Of a stretch of 64,000 nucleotides of DNA, positions 36,661 through 45,858 are shown piece after piece (the first letter of the stretch is position 1; each line of letters opens with the position of its first letter). The stretch covers positions 1 through 64,000 of the forward strand of contig JAEZWR010000026.1 in assembly GCA_023420115.1 (NCBI GenBank). The letters run 5' to 3'. A model generated the notes under the pieces. That model was given only the letters and a program-made list of their open reading frames with translations, did no database searches and had not been told where the DNA came from. Source of the DNA: Bacillota bacterium (GTDB taxonomy: Bacteria > Bacillota > Clostridia > Saccharofermentanales > Fastidiosipilaceae). Position numbers and translations under genes: made by a program.

Positions 36661-37899
36661 ATGAATCAACTCCACAGATACTGCCATAAGTTATGGAACA
36701 ACGAAAGTAAATTAGCAGTGGGAACTCTCACCACGTCAATAGGAAATAGAATCTTTGATATAGCATGTAATATCTTTTTATCTGGACTATCATCTCAAAA
36801 TTCACTTTTCACTGCTATCTATCAGAGTTCCGAAACCCTAATTGCAGTAATTATCAACATCTTCGCAGGCGTATTTGCGGATAAAAGTCGCGACAAGAGA
36901 CAAATATTAATCATTACGGACTTAGCCTGTGCTATCGCTTGCTTAATCCTTGCCTTTCTAACCTCGTCACCTTATGTTGTCGCAGCCATCATAGCAGTAA
37001 ATATTATCTTATCAATATTTTCCACTTTCAACTCACCCGCATCACAATCTATTATCAAATTCGCCATAGAAAAAGACCGAATAGGCACTTATAACTCATA
37101 TATTAAATTCTGGCAACAAATACTCAAAGTCTGCTCTCCAATATTTACTATGGGACTACTTTTTGTTGGCACTATACGCTTAGTCATAGTATTCAACGCC
37201 TTTACTTTCCTTATCTCTGCTCTCTGCGAAAAGGCGCTAAAAATAGATATACAGGTAGCAGATACAAAATCATCTGTGAAGAAATCCAAAGTCGGATCGA
37301 TATTTTCAGATATTAAAGAAGCCGCTATCTATCTAACGAGCGATAAGGAAGTACTGCTTATTATAATCGTCTCCTCACTAGTTAACTTCTTCATCGCTGG
37401 CTATAATCTCTTTCTCCCTTATACATATAACTTCTTCACCAATGACTTTAACCCCTACAGCTTATTTATAAGTGCAGAAGCTATAGGTGGAATATTAGGT
37501 GCCCTTATCGCCTCTAGAATAAAGAAACAAAGCACAAACAAAATGCTCTTTTTCCTTCTCATTTGTGGCATATCCAACCTTTTGATTTACATATCTCTAA
37601 GCTACCTACGTTCTATTATCTCAACAATCGTAGCAGTAGCAATTTTCACAGTCTCCCTGACTATCTTTAACATCATTTTTATGACTGAAATTCAGACTAA
37701 GGTCGACGATCGATATATAGGAAGAGTATTCTCATTTATCTTCACAGTAGCACTCCTATTTATGCCTGTAGGAAGCTTCACATTTATGAAAATATTCCCA
37801 GCAAGTTCAGCCAATTCATATATGCTAATATTCATAGGGATCAGCTTAGTCTGCCTAATAAGCTATCTCATCAATAAACAACTTAGCAAGTCAGAATAA
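36661..37899 (+). CDS. MFS transporter (MFS_3/enterobactin-exporter-like)
   Basis: The 412-residue protein has 11-12 predicted helices. The cytoplasmic loop GVFADKSRDKRQILI after helix 2 is the MFS motif A in the form found in MefA/EntS-like exporters. The second half has GGILGALIASRIKK and ends IDR-type (VDDRYIGRVFSF), as in this group. Export of a macrolide-like drug or siderophore is possible; the true substrate is unknown. It is a single gene, with terminators on its right side. Confidence 0.87.
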   Translation: MNQLHRYCHKLWNNESKLAVGTLTTSIGNRIFDIACNIFLSGLSSQNSLFTAIYQSSETLIAVIINIFAGVFADKSRDKRQILIITDLACAIACLILAFLTSSPYVVAAIIAVNIILSIFSTFNSPASQSIIKFAIEKDRIGTYNSYIKFWQQILKVCSPIFTMGLLFVGTIRLVIVFNAFTFLISALCEKALKIDIQVADTKSSVKKSKVGSIFSDIKEAAIYLTSDKEVLLIIIVSSLVNFFIAGYNLFLPYTYNFFTNDFNPYSLFISAEAIGGILGALIASRIKKQSTNKMLFFLLICGISNLLIYISLSYLRSIISTIVAVAIFTVSLTIFNIIFMTEIQTKVDDRYIGRVFSFIFTVALLFMPVGSFTFMKIFPASSANSYMLIFIGISLVCLISYLINKQLSKSE

Positions 37900-37910
37900 T
37901 AATATAATCC

Positions 37911-37930
37911 AAAAGCACAGCCGTGCTTTT
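37911..37930 (+). terminator. Terminator of the MFS gene
   Basis: AAAAGCAC and GTGCTTTT form a perfect 8-bp stem with a 4-nt loop, directly after the stop; GTTAT follows. Confidence 0.75.
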
Positions 37931-37954
37931 GTTATATATCATCTGTACAAAATA

Positions 37955-37990
37955 AAAAAGTTCAGAGACAAAAGTAGTCCTGAACTTTTT
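37955..37990 (-). terminator. Terminator of lepA (works on both strands)
   Basis: AAAAAGTTCAG and CTGAACTTTTT form an 11-bp stem with a 14-nt loop. It lies 25 bp after the lepA stop on the minus strand and reads into TTTTTATTTTG-type sequence on that strand. Confidence 0.8.
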
Positions 37991-38014
37991 ATTTTATTTG
38001 TTCTCAAATTTCTA

Positions 38015-39823
38015 TCAGCTATCTAACTTAAGAACGCTCATAAATGCTTCTTGGGGCACATCAACCGAACCTACCTGACGCATTCTCTTCTTACCTTCTT
38101 TTTGTTTCTCGAGCAACTTCTTCTTACGTGTGATATCTCCACCATAGCACTTTGCCAAAACATCTTTTCTAAAGGCTCTGACAGTTTCTCTGGCAATAAT
38201 CTTTCCACCTATAGCAGCTTGAATTGGAACCTCAAACATCTGTCTAGGTATATTATCCTTTAATTTTTCACACATTTTTCTGGCTCTAGCATAGACCTTA
38301 TCGGAATGAAGAATGAAACTGAGAGCATCGACAATATCACCATTTAAAAGTATATCTAATTTAACTAATTTACTCGTCTGATAATCTTTCATCTCATAAT
38401 CCAATGAAGCGTAACCCCTTGATCTTGATTTAAGTGCATCAAAAAAGTCATAAATAATTTCATTAAGAGGCATTTCATAGTGCAAAGACACTCTTGTTTC
38501 ATCCAAATATTCCATATTTATAAATGTCCCTCGCCTATCTTGGCAAAGTTCCATTATATTTCCTATATAGTCCTTTGGTGCCATAATTGTGGCATTGACA
38601 ATCGGCTCTTGCATCTCACTAATTTCTGATGGATCGGGCATATTCGTAGGATTATCAACTCTCACAACAGAACCGTCATTCATTACTGCCTTGTATACAA
38701 CAGAGGGGGCAGTAGATATGAGATCTAAGTTAAACTCTCTTTCCAAACGCTCTTGAACTATTTCATAATGAAGAAGCCCAAGAAAACCACAACGGAAACC
38801 GAAGCCAAGAGCCTTTGATGTTTCTGGCTCAAAGGATAAGGAACCATCATTAATCTGCAATTTTTCCAGTGCATCTCTCAAATCATTGTATTTAGCAGAA
38901 TCAGTAGGATACAAACCGCAAAAAACCATACGGACTGCTTCTTTATATCCGGGCAAGGCTTCTTTACACGGATTATTTTTTAATGTAACGGTATCTCCAA
39001 CTTTTGAATCACGAACATTTTTAATTGAGGCAACAAGATATCCTACATCTCCAGCGCGAAGTTTATCTGTTGGAACAAGTTGACCTGCCTTGAAATCGCC
39101 TACTTCAGTGACAATAAAAGACTTACCAGTATGCATAAATAGAATTTCATCGCCCTTATTCACTTCTCCATCGAACACTCTAATGTGAACAATAACGCCT
39201 CTATACGCATCATATTCTGAGTCAAAAACAAGTGCCTTGAGATTGCCATTCTCATTGCCACTTGGTGCTGGTAAGCCATTAACTATTTGCTCCAAAACAT
39301 CTCCGATTCCTATTTTATTTTTGGCGCTAATAAGGGGAGCGGAAGAAGCATCGATACCTATTACATCCTCAATTTCTTCCTTGACTCGCTCTGGTTCAGC
39401 TGCGGGAAGATCAATTTTATTTATGACGGGAAGAACTTCCAAGCCGTGATCTACAGCCAAATATGTATTCGCTAAAGTTTGAGCTTCTATACCTTGGGCA
39501 GCATCAACAACAAGTATCGCACCCTCGCAGGCAGCCAAACTACGCGACACCTCGTAATTAAAGTCGACATGACCTGGAGTATCAATTAAATTAAATTCAT
39601 AAGTTTCTCCGTCTTTTGCCTTGTATACCATCGTTGTGGCTTGAGCCTTGATCGTTATACCACGCTCTCGCTCAATATCCATATTATCCAGAACCTGACT
39701 TTGCATCTCACGTTCAGTTAATACACCTGTAGCTTCGATCATACAATCAGCTAATGTTGATTTACCATGATCTATATGTGCAATAATACAAAAATTTCTT
39801 ATCTTATTTTGGCGGTCTGACAC
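38015..39823 (-). CDS. lepA: Elongation factor 4 (LepA)
   Basis: This ribosome-associated GTPase back-translocates or remodels stalled ribosomes. The G1 motif AHIDHGKST, RGITIKAQ (G2), DTPGHVDF (G3) and NKIDLPAA (G4) are all intact, and the LepA-specific C-terminal domain is present. Length 602 is normal. The start is GTG at 39823, with GAGGT 8 nt upstream. It follows lepB on the same strand, the same pairing as the classic lep operon but in the opposite order. Confidence 0.97.
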   Translation of the reverse strand: MSDRQNKIRNFCIIAHIDHGKSTLADCMIEATGVLTEREMQSQVLDNMDIERERGITIKAQATTMVYKAKDGETYEFNLIDTPGHVDFNYEVSRSLAACEGAILVVDAAQGIEAQTLANTYLAVDHGLEVLPVINKIDLPAAEPERVKEEIEDVIGIDASSAPLISAKNKIGIGDVLEQIVNGLPAPSGNENGNLKALVFDSEYDAYRGVIVHIRVFDGEVNKGDEILFMHTGKSFIVTEVGDFKAGQLVPTDKLRAGDVGYLVASIKNVRDSKVGDTVTLKNNPCKEALPGYKEAVRMVFCGLYPTDSAKYNDLRDALEKLQINDGSLSFEPETSKALGFGFRCGFLGLLHYEIVQERLEREFNLDLISTAPSVVYKAVMNDGSVVRVDNPTNMPDPSEISEMQEPIVNATIMAPKDYIGNIMELCQDRRGTFINMEYLDETRVSLHYEMPLNEIIYDFFDALKSRSRGYASLDYEMKDYQTSKLVKLDILLNGDIVDALSFILHSDKVYARARKMCEKLKDNIPRQMFEVPIQAAIGGKIIARETVRAFRKDVLAKCYGGDITRKKKLLEKQKEGKKRMRQVGSVDVPQEAFMSVLKLDS

Positions 39824-39893
39824 CTATGTCTACCTCGTCTTTTTTTTATAAATTTATATATCAATTACCTAGTAATATTTCCTAGTATTTTCA

Positions 39894-42893
39894 TCATCTT
39901 GGAATGCCAAGGCTATTAAATGGATATATTCTAAAAACAATTTCGCCTTCAATTAAGCTCTTGTCAATTGGTCCAAAGATTCGGCTATCAGCGCTAACTG
40001 ATCTATTATCACCTAAAACATAAACTTGGTTATCTTGAAGCAAAATATCATCGAAGCCTCTCTCTGCTCTAGCAGTGACTGTGCCAGGCTCTAGGTATGG
40101 TTCATCTAATTCAATACCATTGCGATATATTTTTTGGTCTCTTATTTCTATTCTGTCACCTGGCAAGCCTATTACTCTCTTAACTAAATGATTATCCTTA
40201 GTTCTGGATTTGTCAGGATGAACAAAGGTGATAATATCTCCATACTTAGGCAAAGAAAAATACCTGCTAACCTTTTGTACAATCAATTGATCCCCGTTTT
40301 GCAAGGTTGGAACCATCGAGCGACCATTTACTTCATTTCTCTGAACAACAAAATTCACAACAAACAAACCTATGATCAGCGCTATAAGTAATACTTTGAT
40401 CCAATCAAGGATCTCATAAACAACTTGACTTCTGCTATCATTTTCTTTAAATATGTCAATTTTTGCAGGTATCAACATACGCGATGGATTCAACTCCTTT
40501 TCTGCTTCTGATAATAAGATTACAGGCGACTCTGGCAATTCCAATAAATCAAGCTTCTTTCTTGATTTTGCCCTTTTTATAGCAAAATTACTATTAACAT
40601 AATCTCTCTGTCTAAGACGTTCCCCAGAATGATTCCTACTCCTATATGTCGGAACTTGTAATTTAGCTTCAGCTTCTCTTCTCTCCGCCCGCTGCCTAAT
40701 TAGTTCTTCATTAAGTTCAATTTTAACTGGTCTTTCACTTAATTCTTTTTTAGGTGTCAGACCATCCCTTGAATCAACTTGCCCTCTGAACCAATTATTA
40801 ATTCTTCTAAAATGATCTTTAAGATGAATCTTCTTTATAAAATCACTTTCGACCTTAGGAACTGCAGACGCTTCAAGGTCATCATTATACTCTTGCTTCT
40901 CTCTGTCTTTTACCTTTTCAGCATCAAGTCCAAACTCTTTTCTTTCATTAATCTCAGTAAAATCTACATCTAACTCAGAACTTCCAGCCACTTCACTTCC
41001 TGAAGAGTCAGCATCTCCATTCACAACCTGAGGCTGACTCGAAATGTCATCTTCAGCCCTCTCTTGTTCATCACCCTCTTGAGAACTCAAGTCATCTTCA
41101 TTAAATAATGAAAAATAAAGCTCCGCAAAGTCCCCATGTTCAATCTTACTTTCATAAGTTAAACCAAGAATATCAAGTTCAGCTTGACTAAAAACACTCA
41201 AATCAACGTAGGTATCATTTTTTTCTGAATTATTCTCTTCTGATTCAAGCTCTTCTGAAGTGTCATCTTCTAGCACATCTTCATTTACTGCTATTTTCTC
41301 ATCTGCCGATATTTCTTCATCACTTGGCTCGACAGCAGAACCTAGCACCGGCCCATCATTATTAATCGAACTATTCTCAATCTGAGATAAATCATCTTTA
41401 GCTTCAAGACCTTCTTCTGTGACTATATCATCGTCACCATCTTCTTCAGTTTCAAAAAGCTCCTCCGAGTGCAAAATGTCCGCTTCCGCTTCCTTTTCGT
41501 CAGCCGACTCCACAGACTTATTATCTTCATCGTCAGAACTAGAACTATCCATATCTTCTTCATTATCAATGAATGGCAGCTCTTGAACATCTTCATATTC
41601 CGAAGAAGAAAACTCATCATTAGAATTAATAATTTCCTCGAAATCAGCCTCTCGCCACGGAGCAATCTCTAATCTCTCTGTATCAGAAAAATTACTTCTT
41701 GCCATATCGCTAAAATCATTAGACTCTTGCTTACTTTCCCTTAAATTAGCCTGTAGCGAATCGTAATTTTTTGTCTGCTCCTCTTGATAATTAGAAAAAG
41801 CTTCAAAAAAAGCCAACTTATCTTTATCTATAATTTCATCACCATAGGTATAGATAATTTCATCATCATTTTCAGGTCGACTTGCGAAGCTAAGAGCAGC
41901 AGTGCGTGAAAAGTCAGCCGTCATTCGAGATTCTTCATCCGGACTAATACGTCTGAGAACGGGTCTTTCTTCATCTTTGGAAAAAGTACCCACGCTCATA
42001 TCCAAGTCATCTGAAAAATCAAATCTTCCACTATATTTTTTAGCCTTGTTCTCGGCTGTCGGAAAAAAGCTCTCCGAGCTTAAATTAATTCGTTTAGGTC
42101 TGAGTTTAATTTCTTCACTATTTACTTGTCCACGATATGAGCTACCATCTTCCCCAGCATTGTCTGCATCTTCCAGAAATTCTTCATCATATTCCTCTTC
42201 GGATTTATCAATAATTCTAACTTTCCTTATCTCAGCTTCGTTCAAATCATCATCATTTAATTCATCACCATAATTGTCATCAAAATCGTTAGAATCGTCG
42301 TATAAATATGAATCAGCTTCTTCGCTATAGTATGAAATATCTTCCGTGTCTCCGTCAGTATAATCAGTCACATTCTCATCCTGATAGAATCCGTCATACT
42401 TTTCATACTCCTCATACTCATCGTTTAATTGATAATTCTCGTCATCAGAAACATAATCTATAAACTCATCATAATCTTCTAAATCATCATCATAAATAGC
42501 AGCTTCATCTTCCGTGTAATAATCTTCAAATGACTGAGGTTCTGACTCATAATCTACATTTTCATCTTTGGCTTCAAGCTCCTCATGAGAAAGAATGTCA
42601 GAATATTCATCGGAAAAATCTTCATAAAAACTATTATCAAAATTTTCATGAAATTCTTCTTCAGTTGTAGAATTCAAACGCGAAGAAGCACTCGAGAGTG
42701 CAGCTTCAAAAGGCTCTTCCGAATGCTCATAGTCCGAAGCAGTAATACCATCTCCAATATACTGCTCATCAATATTAAATTCTTCTACATCCTCGAAATC
42801 ATTATTGCTGAAATCATTCTTCAGTTCTTTATTTTCAAGGTAATCACTTTCCGTCTTTTTTTGATGACGGTTTCTTCTCGAAAAAAATCTCAT
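39894..42893 (-). CDS. lepB: Signal peptidase I with giant acidic N-terminal extension
   Basis: The last 175 residues are a complete type I signal peptidase: one membrane helix (about 832-850), catalytic Ser859 in GRSMVPT, Lys905 in LVKRVIGLPGD and the conserved GDNRSVSADSR box. It removes signal peptides from exported proteins. The first 820 residues are unlike any signal peptidase known to me. After a basic start (MRFFSRRNRHQKK) come hundreds of Asp, Glu, Ser, Asn and Tyr residues with little hydrophobic content, so this part should be disordered and cytoplasmic. Basic patches return just before the membrane helix. ATG 42893 has GAGG 6 nt upstream. There is no stop or frameshift between the parts, so this is one protein and not two genes. 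Confidence 0.9.
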   Translation of the reverse strand: MRFFSRRNRHQKKTESDYLENKELKNDFSNNDFEDVEEFNIDEQYIGDGITASDYEHSEEPFEAALSSASSRLNSTTEEEFHENFDNSFYEDFSDEYSDILSHEELEAKDENVDYESEPQSFEDYYTEDEAAIYDDDLEDYDEFIDYVSDDENYQLNDEYEEYEKYDGFYQDENVTDYTDGDTEDISYYSEEADSYLYDDSNDFDDNYGDELNDDDLNEAEIRKVRIIDKSEEEYDEEFLEDADNAGEDGSSYRGQVNSEEIKLRPKRINLSSESFFPTAENKAKKYSGRFDFSDDLDMSVGTFSKDEERPVLRRISPDEESRMTADFSRTAALSFASRPENDDEIIYTYGDEIIDKDKLAFFEAFSNYQEEQTKNYDSLQANLRESKQESNDFSDMARSNFSDTERLEIAPWREADFEEIINSNDEFSSSEYEDVQELPFIDNEEDMDSSSSDDEDNKSVESADEKEAEADILHSEELFETEEDGDDDIVTEEGLEAKDDLSQIENSSINNDGPVLGSAVEPSDEEISADEKIAVNEDVLEDDTSEELESEENNSEKNDTYVDLSVFSQAELDILGLTYESKIEHGDFAELYFSLFNEDDLSSQEGDEQERAEDDISSQPQVVNGDADSSGSEVAGSSELDVDFTEINERKEFGLDAEKVKDREKQEYNDDLEASAVPKVESDFIKKIHLKDHFRRINNWFRGQVDSRDGLTPKKELSERPVKIELNEELIRQRAERREAEAKLQVPTYRSRNHSGERLRQRDYVNSNFAIKRAKSRKKLDLLELPESPVILLSEAEKELNPSRMLIPAKIDIFKENDSRSQVVYEILDWIKVLLIALIIGLFVVNFVVQRNEVNGRSMVPTLQNGDQLIVQKVSRYFSLPKYGDIITFVHPDKSRTKDNHLVKRVIGLPGDRIEIRDQKIYRNGIELDEPYLEPGTVTARAERGFDDILLQDNQVYVLGDNRSVSADSRIFGPIDKSLIEGEIVFRIYPFNSLGIPR

Positions 42894-42948
42894 TTTCAAC
42901 CTCAGTCAACTCTGCTTAGAAGACAGTCAAATAGTAATAATATCAAAC

Positions 42949-44742
42949 TTACTCAGAAAGAGTCTTTCCCATCTCCTTTACCGACAGTTCTAACTCTTTT
43001 AGTTGTTTATCACTTACGGGTGATGGAGCCTCTGTCATCAAGCAAGCAGAAGATTGAACTTTTGGGAATGCGATAACATCTTTTATATCATTCGTTCCCG
43101 CAAATAACATAGCCCATCTGTCAAGACCAAAGGCAATTCCACCATGAGGAGGCACGCCATAATCAAAGGCTCGCAGAAGGAAGCCAAAATTCTCTTCAGC
43201 AGATTCTTCAGAGAAACCCAGTATGCCCAAAATTTTCTTTTGGAAATCTCTGTCATGGATACGAATTGAACCACCTGCCATTTCCTGACCATTAACTACA
43301 AGATCATATGCCTTTGCACGGCAACGCCCTGGCTCTGATTCAAGATAGGGAATATCTTCATCCATAATAGCAGTGAATGGGTGGTGATTAGCCACATAAC
43401 GCTCTTCCTCTTCTGAGTATTCAAATAGAGGGAACTCATTAATCCACAGGCAAGCCAGACTATTTTCATCAATCAAATCCAGTTTCTTAGCTACGGCAAG
43501 TCTCAACTGACCTAACGCAGTTTGGCAAATCTTTTCCTTGTCTGCGACAAATAAAATCAAATCGTTTTCACTAGCAGACAACTTAGACTTCAAAGACTTG
43601 ACAAATTCAGCATCAATAAACTTATTAAATGAACTTCTATATTCATCAGCTGGTATTAACCATGCCAGACCTTTGGCCTTGTATAATTTAACAACTTCTG
43701 CCAAACCGTCTATTTCTTTACGGCTTAAAGAAGCAGCATTAGGAGCCACGATGGCTTGAACCTTGCCACCACTTTCAAGACAATCATTGAACACTTTAAA
43801 TTCAGTCTTGGCTGCCAGCTCACTAACATCTTTAATTTCCATGCCAAATCTAAGATCTGGTTTATCGCTACCGAAACGACTCATCGCCTCTCGATAGGTC
43901 ATAACAGGGAAATTATCATCAATCTTCTTCTCTGGCATAAATTCAGCAAATAATTTTTTCGCATATCCCTCTGCCATCTTCCTAACATCTTCTTCTGAAA
44001 CGAAGCTCATCTCAATATCAACCTGGGTAAATTCTGGTTGTCTATCGGCTCTTAAGTCCTCATCTCTGAAGCATCTCGCAATTTGGAAATATCTATCAAA
44101 AGAAGATATCATCAATATCTGTTTAAAAAGCTGCGGCGACTGTGGCAAAGCAAAGAAGCTTCCTTTAAAAATACGACTTGGTACAAGATAGTCTCTAGCA
44201 CCCTCTGGTGTCGATTTTCCAAGATATGGTGTATCAATATTAATAAAATCATTTTGAGTAAAATATTCTACTGTCTCACTCACTAATTTTGAACGAAGTA
44301 AAAGAGATCTCTGCAGAGTCTCTCTGCGCAAATCCAAGAAACGATATTTCATTCTAAGTGAATCGGATACCTTCTCGGCCTCATCTATAACAAATGGTGG
44401 AGTCTCTGCACGACTAAGAATCTCCATATCATTAACTATTATTTCATATAGACCTGTAGGTGTGTTGGGGTTCGGAGAAACTCTTAATTTAAGTACACCT
44501 TTCGCTGCAACAACATATTCTGAGCGAAGTCTATCAGCCGTCTCTGAAACTTCTTGACTGGCAGACTCATCGACTACCAACTGAACATAGCCTGTTCTAT
44601 CTCTCAAATCGATAAAGAGCATAGCACCAAGATTTCTTCTACGTTTGACCCAGCCCATGACTGTAACTTCTTTATTTAAATATAGATCATCTACTTTTCC
44701 ACAATAAAATGATCTTTTCCATCTACTCATACTGTCACTCAT
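42949..44742 (-). CDS. aspS: Aspartyl-tRNA synthetase
   Basis: This bacterial-type class II synthetase has an N-terminal OB-fold (GWVKRRRNLGAMLFIDLRDR), motif 2 (FRDEDLRADRQPEF), the bacterial GAD insertion and motif 3 (GIAFGLDRWAMLF). Length is about 597. ATG 44742 (MSDSMSRW) is supported by GGAGGT 5 nt upstream; an ATG 21 nt earlier has no site. It lies 55 bp upstream of lepB on the same strand. Confidence 0.97.
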   Translation of the reverse strand: MSDSMSRWKRSFYCGKVDDLYLNKEVTVMGWVKRRRNLGAMLFIDLRDRTGYVQLVVDESASQEVSETADRLRSEYVVAAKGVLKLRVSPNPNTPTGLYEIIVNDMEILSRAETPPFVIDEAEKVSDSLRMKYRFLDLRRETLQRSLLLRSKLVSETVEYFTQNDFINIDTPYLGKSTPEGARDYLVPSRIFKGSFFALPQSPQLFKQILMISSFDRYFQIARCFRDEDLRADRQPEFTQVDIEMSFVSEEDVRKMAEGYAKKLFAEFMPEKKIDDNFPVMTYREAMSRFGSDKPDLRFGMEIKDVSELAAKTEFKVFNDCLESGGKVQAIVAPNAASLSRKEIDGLAEVVKLYKAKGLAWLIPADEYRSSFNKFIDAEFVKSLKSKLSASENDLILFVADKEKICQTALGQLRLAVAKKLDLIDENSLACLWINEFPLFEYSEEEERYVANHHPFTAIMDEDIPYLESEPGRCRAKAYDLVVNGQEMAGGSIRIHDRDFQKKILGILGFSEESAEENFGFLLRAFDYGVPPHGGIAFGLDRWAMLFAGTNDIKDVIAFPKVQSSACLMTEAPSPVSDKQLKELELSVKEMGKTLSE

Positions 44743-44916
44743 ACTTACCTCCGACAGAAGCAACTCAAATTTAATTTTATATCAAGTTTAACAAATTTAA
44801 ACTCACAATAATTTAATTTATAAGAAGCATACTTAGGCATTAATTATTTATTTTAACTACTCATCAGAATCTTAATCTTGCTACCTCAAGCAAGATGCGT
44901 CACCCAAACACAGCTT

Positions 44917-45849
44917 CTATAATAAATCCCTTTTTTTAAAATAAAATAATATCGCCAGTGTTATTAATACACTCAGGGCAATAACCCCCTGATATCCATA
45001 TTTCCAATTAAGTTCCGGCATATTACTAAAGTTCATGCCGTACCAACCGACAACCAAAGAAAGTGGCAAAAAAACCGCAGCAATAACTGTAAAAATCTTC
45101 ATTATCTGATTCAATTTTAGATCGAGCTGCGCCTGATAAGTTTCTCGAACCTGAGCAAGATATTCTCTCAAAAATTGCATATTAGAAGAATAATGCTCCA
45201 TTCGTCCAAGAAGCGAACGAACATAGCCTAAATCTTCCCCGTCAAGAACCTCGTTCTCGTTCTCTTCCATCTCACTTAATAAGTCAACGACCTCTTCATA
45301 ATAAGAGTGAAGAAGCAAAAGTTGATGCGAAATTCTGCTAAAATTTCTCTGAAAATATTGCTCATCTTCCTCGTCTGCCCAAACTGATCTCTCAAGTCTG
45401 GCAATTTCCTCTTGAAAATTTCGAAAATGTCTATATTGCCCCTTGGTAATCTCCTTGACAAAAAGAGCAAAAAATCTTCCTAAGTTACTCTTCCTACTGA
45501 GGCTCATCAAGCGAAGAGAGTTGATAAAAGCAACTCCCGTCGACCTATCTCTATCGTGCAGATCAATTACCAAAATTTTATTCTCATCAATATAAATACC
45601 TATAAGGTCACGATCGCTGAGCATATTATCAGGATCTGGGAGATTAAGAATACCGAAGTTAAACTTTTCCCACGTTCCAAGTGTATTTTGCAAAGTTCTT
45701 TCACGACATAATTCCAAAACTTCGTTATCAATTCCCAGTAACTCTTGATCTCTCTCTAGCCTACTATAATTCAGATACCCAGCTAAATCGCCCTGGCCTA
45801 ACACTGGATGCTCAAGAGCATTCATTGGATCATTTAATAAATAATACAA
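44917..45849 (-). CDS. corA: CorA family divalent cation transporter
   Basis: This is a pentameric magnesium (or cobalt/nickel) channel. Most of the protein is a cytoplasmic funnel with long acidic helices. The end has two membrane helices and the signature YGMNF between them, then a basic tail KKRDLL. Length 310 is normal. The TTG start at 45849 has GGAGA 5 nt upstream. It begins 9 bp after the hisS stop, so it is co-transcribed with hisS. Confidence 0.93.
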   Translation of the reverse strand: MYYLLNDPMNALEHPVLGQGDLAGYLNYSRLERDQELLGIDNEVLELCRERTLQNTLGTWEKFNFGILNLPDPDNMLSDRDLIGIYIDENKILVIDLHDRDRSTGVAFINSLRLMSLSRKSNLGRFFALFVKEITKGQYRHFRNFQEEIARLERSVWADEEDEQYFQRNFSRISHQLLLLHSYYEEVVDLLSEMEENENEVLDGEDLGYVRSLLGRMEHYSSNMQFLREYLAQVRETYQAQLDLKLNQIMKIFTVIAAVFLPLSLVVGWYGMNFSNMPELNWKYGYQGVIALSVLITLAILFYFKKRDLL

Positions 45850-45858
45850 ATTGCTCTC

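Noticed and set aside
39894..42893. Possibility that the giant lepB is two genes fused by a frameshift
   Set aside because: One uninterrupted frame covers both parts. The internal region has no terminator or ribosome site before the membrane helix that I can see.
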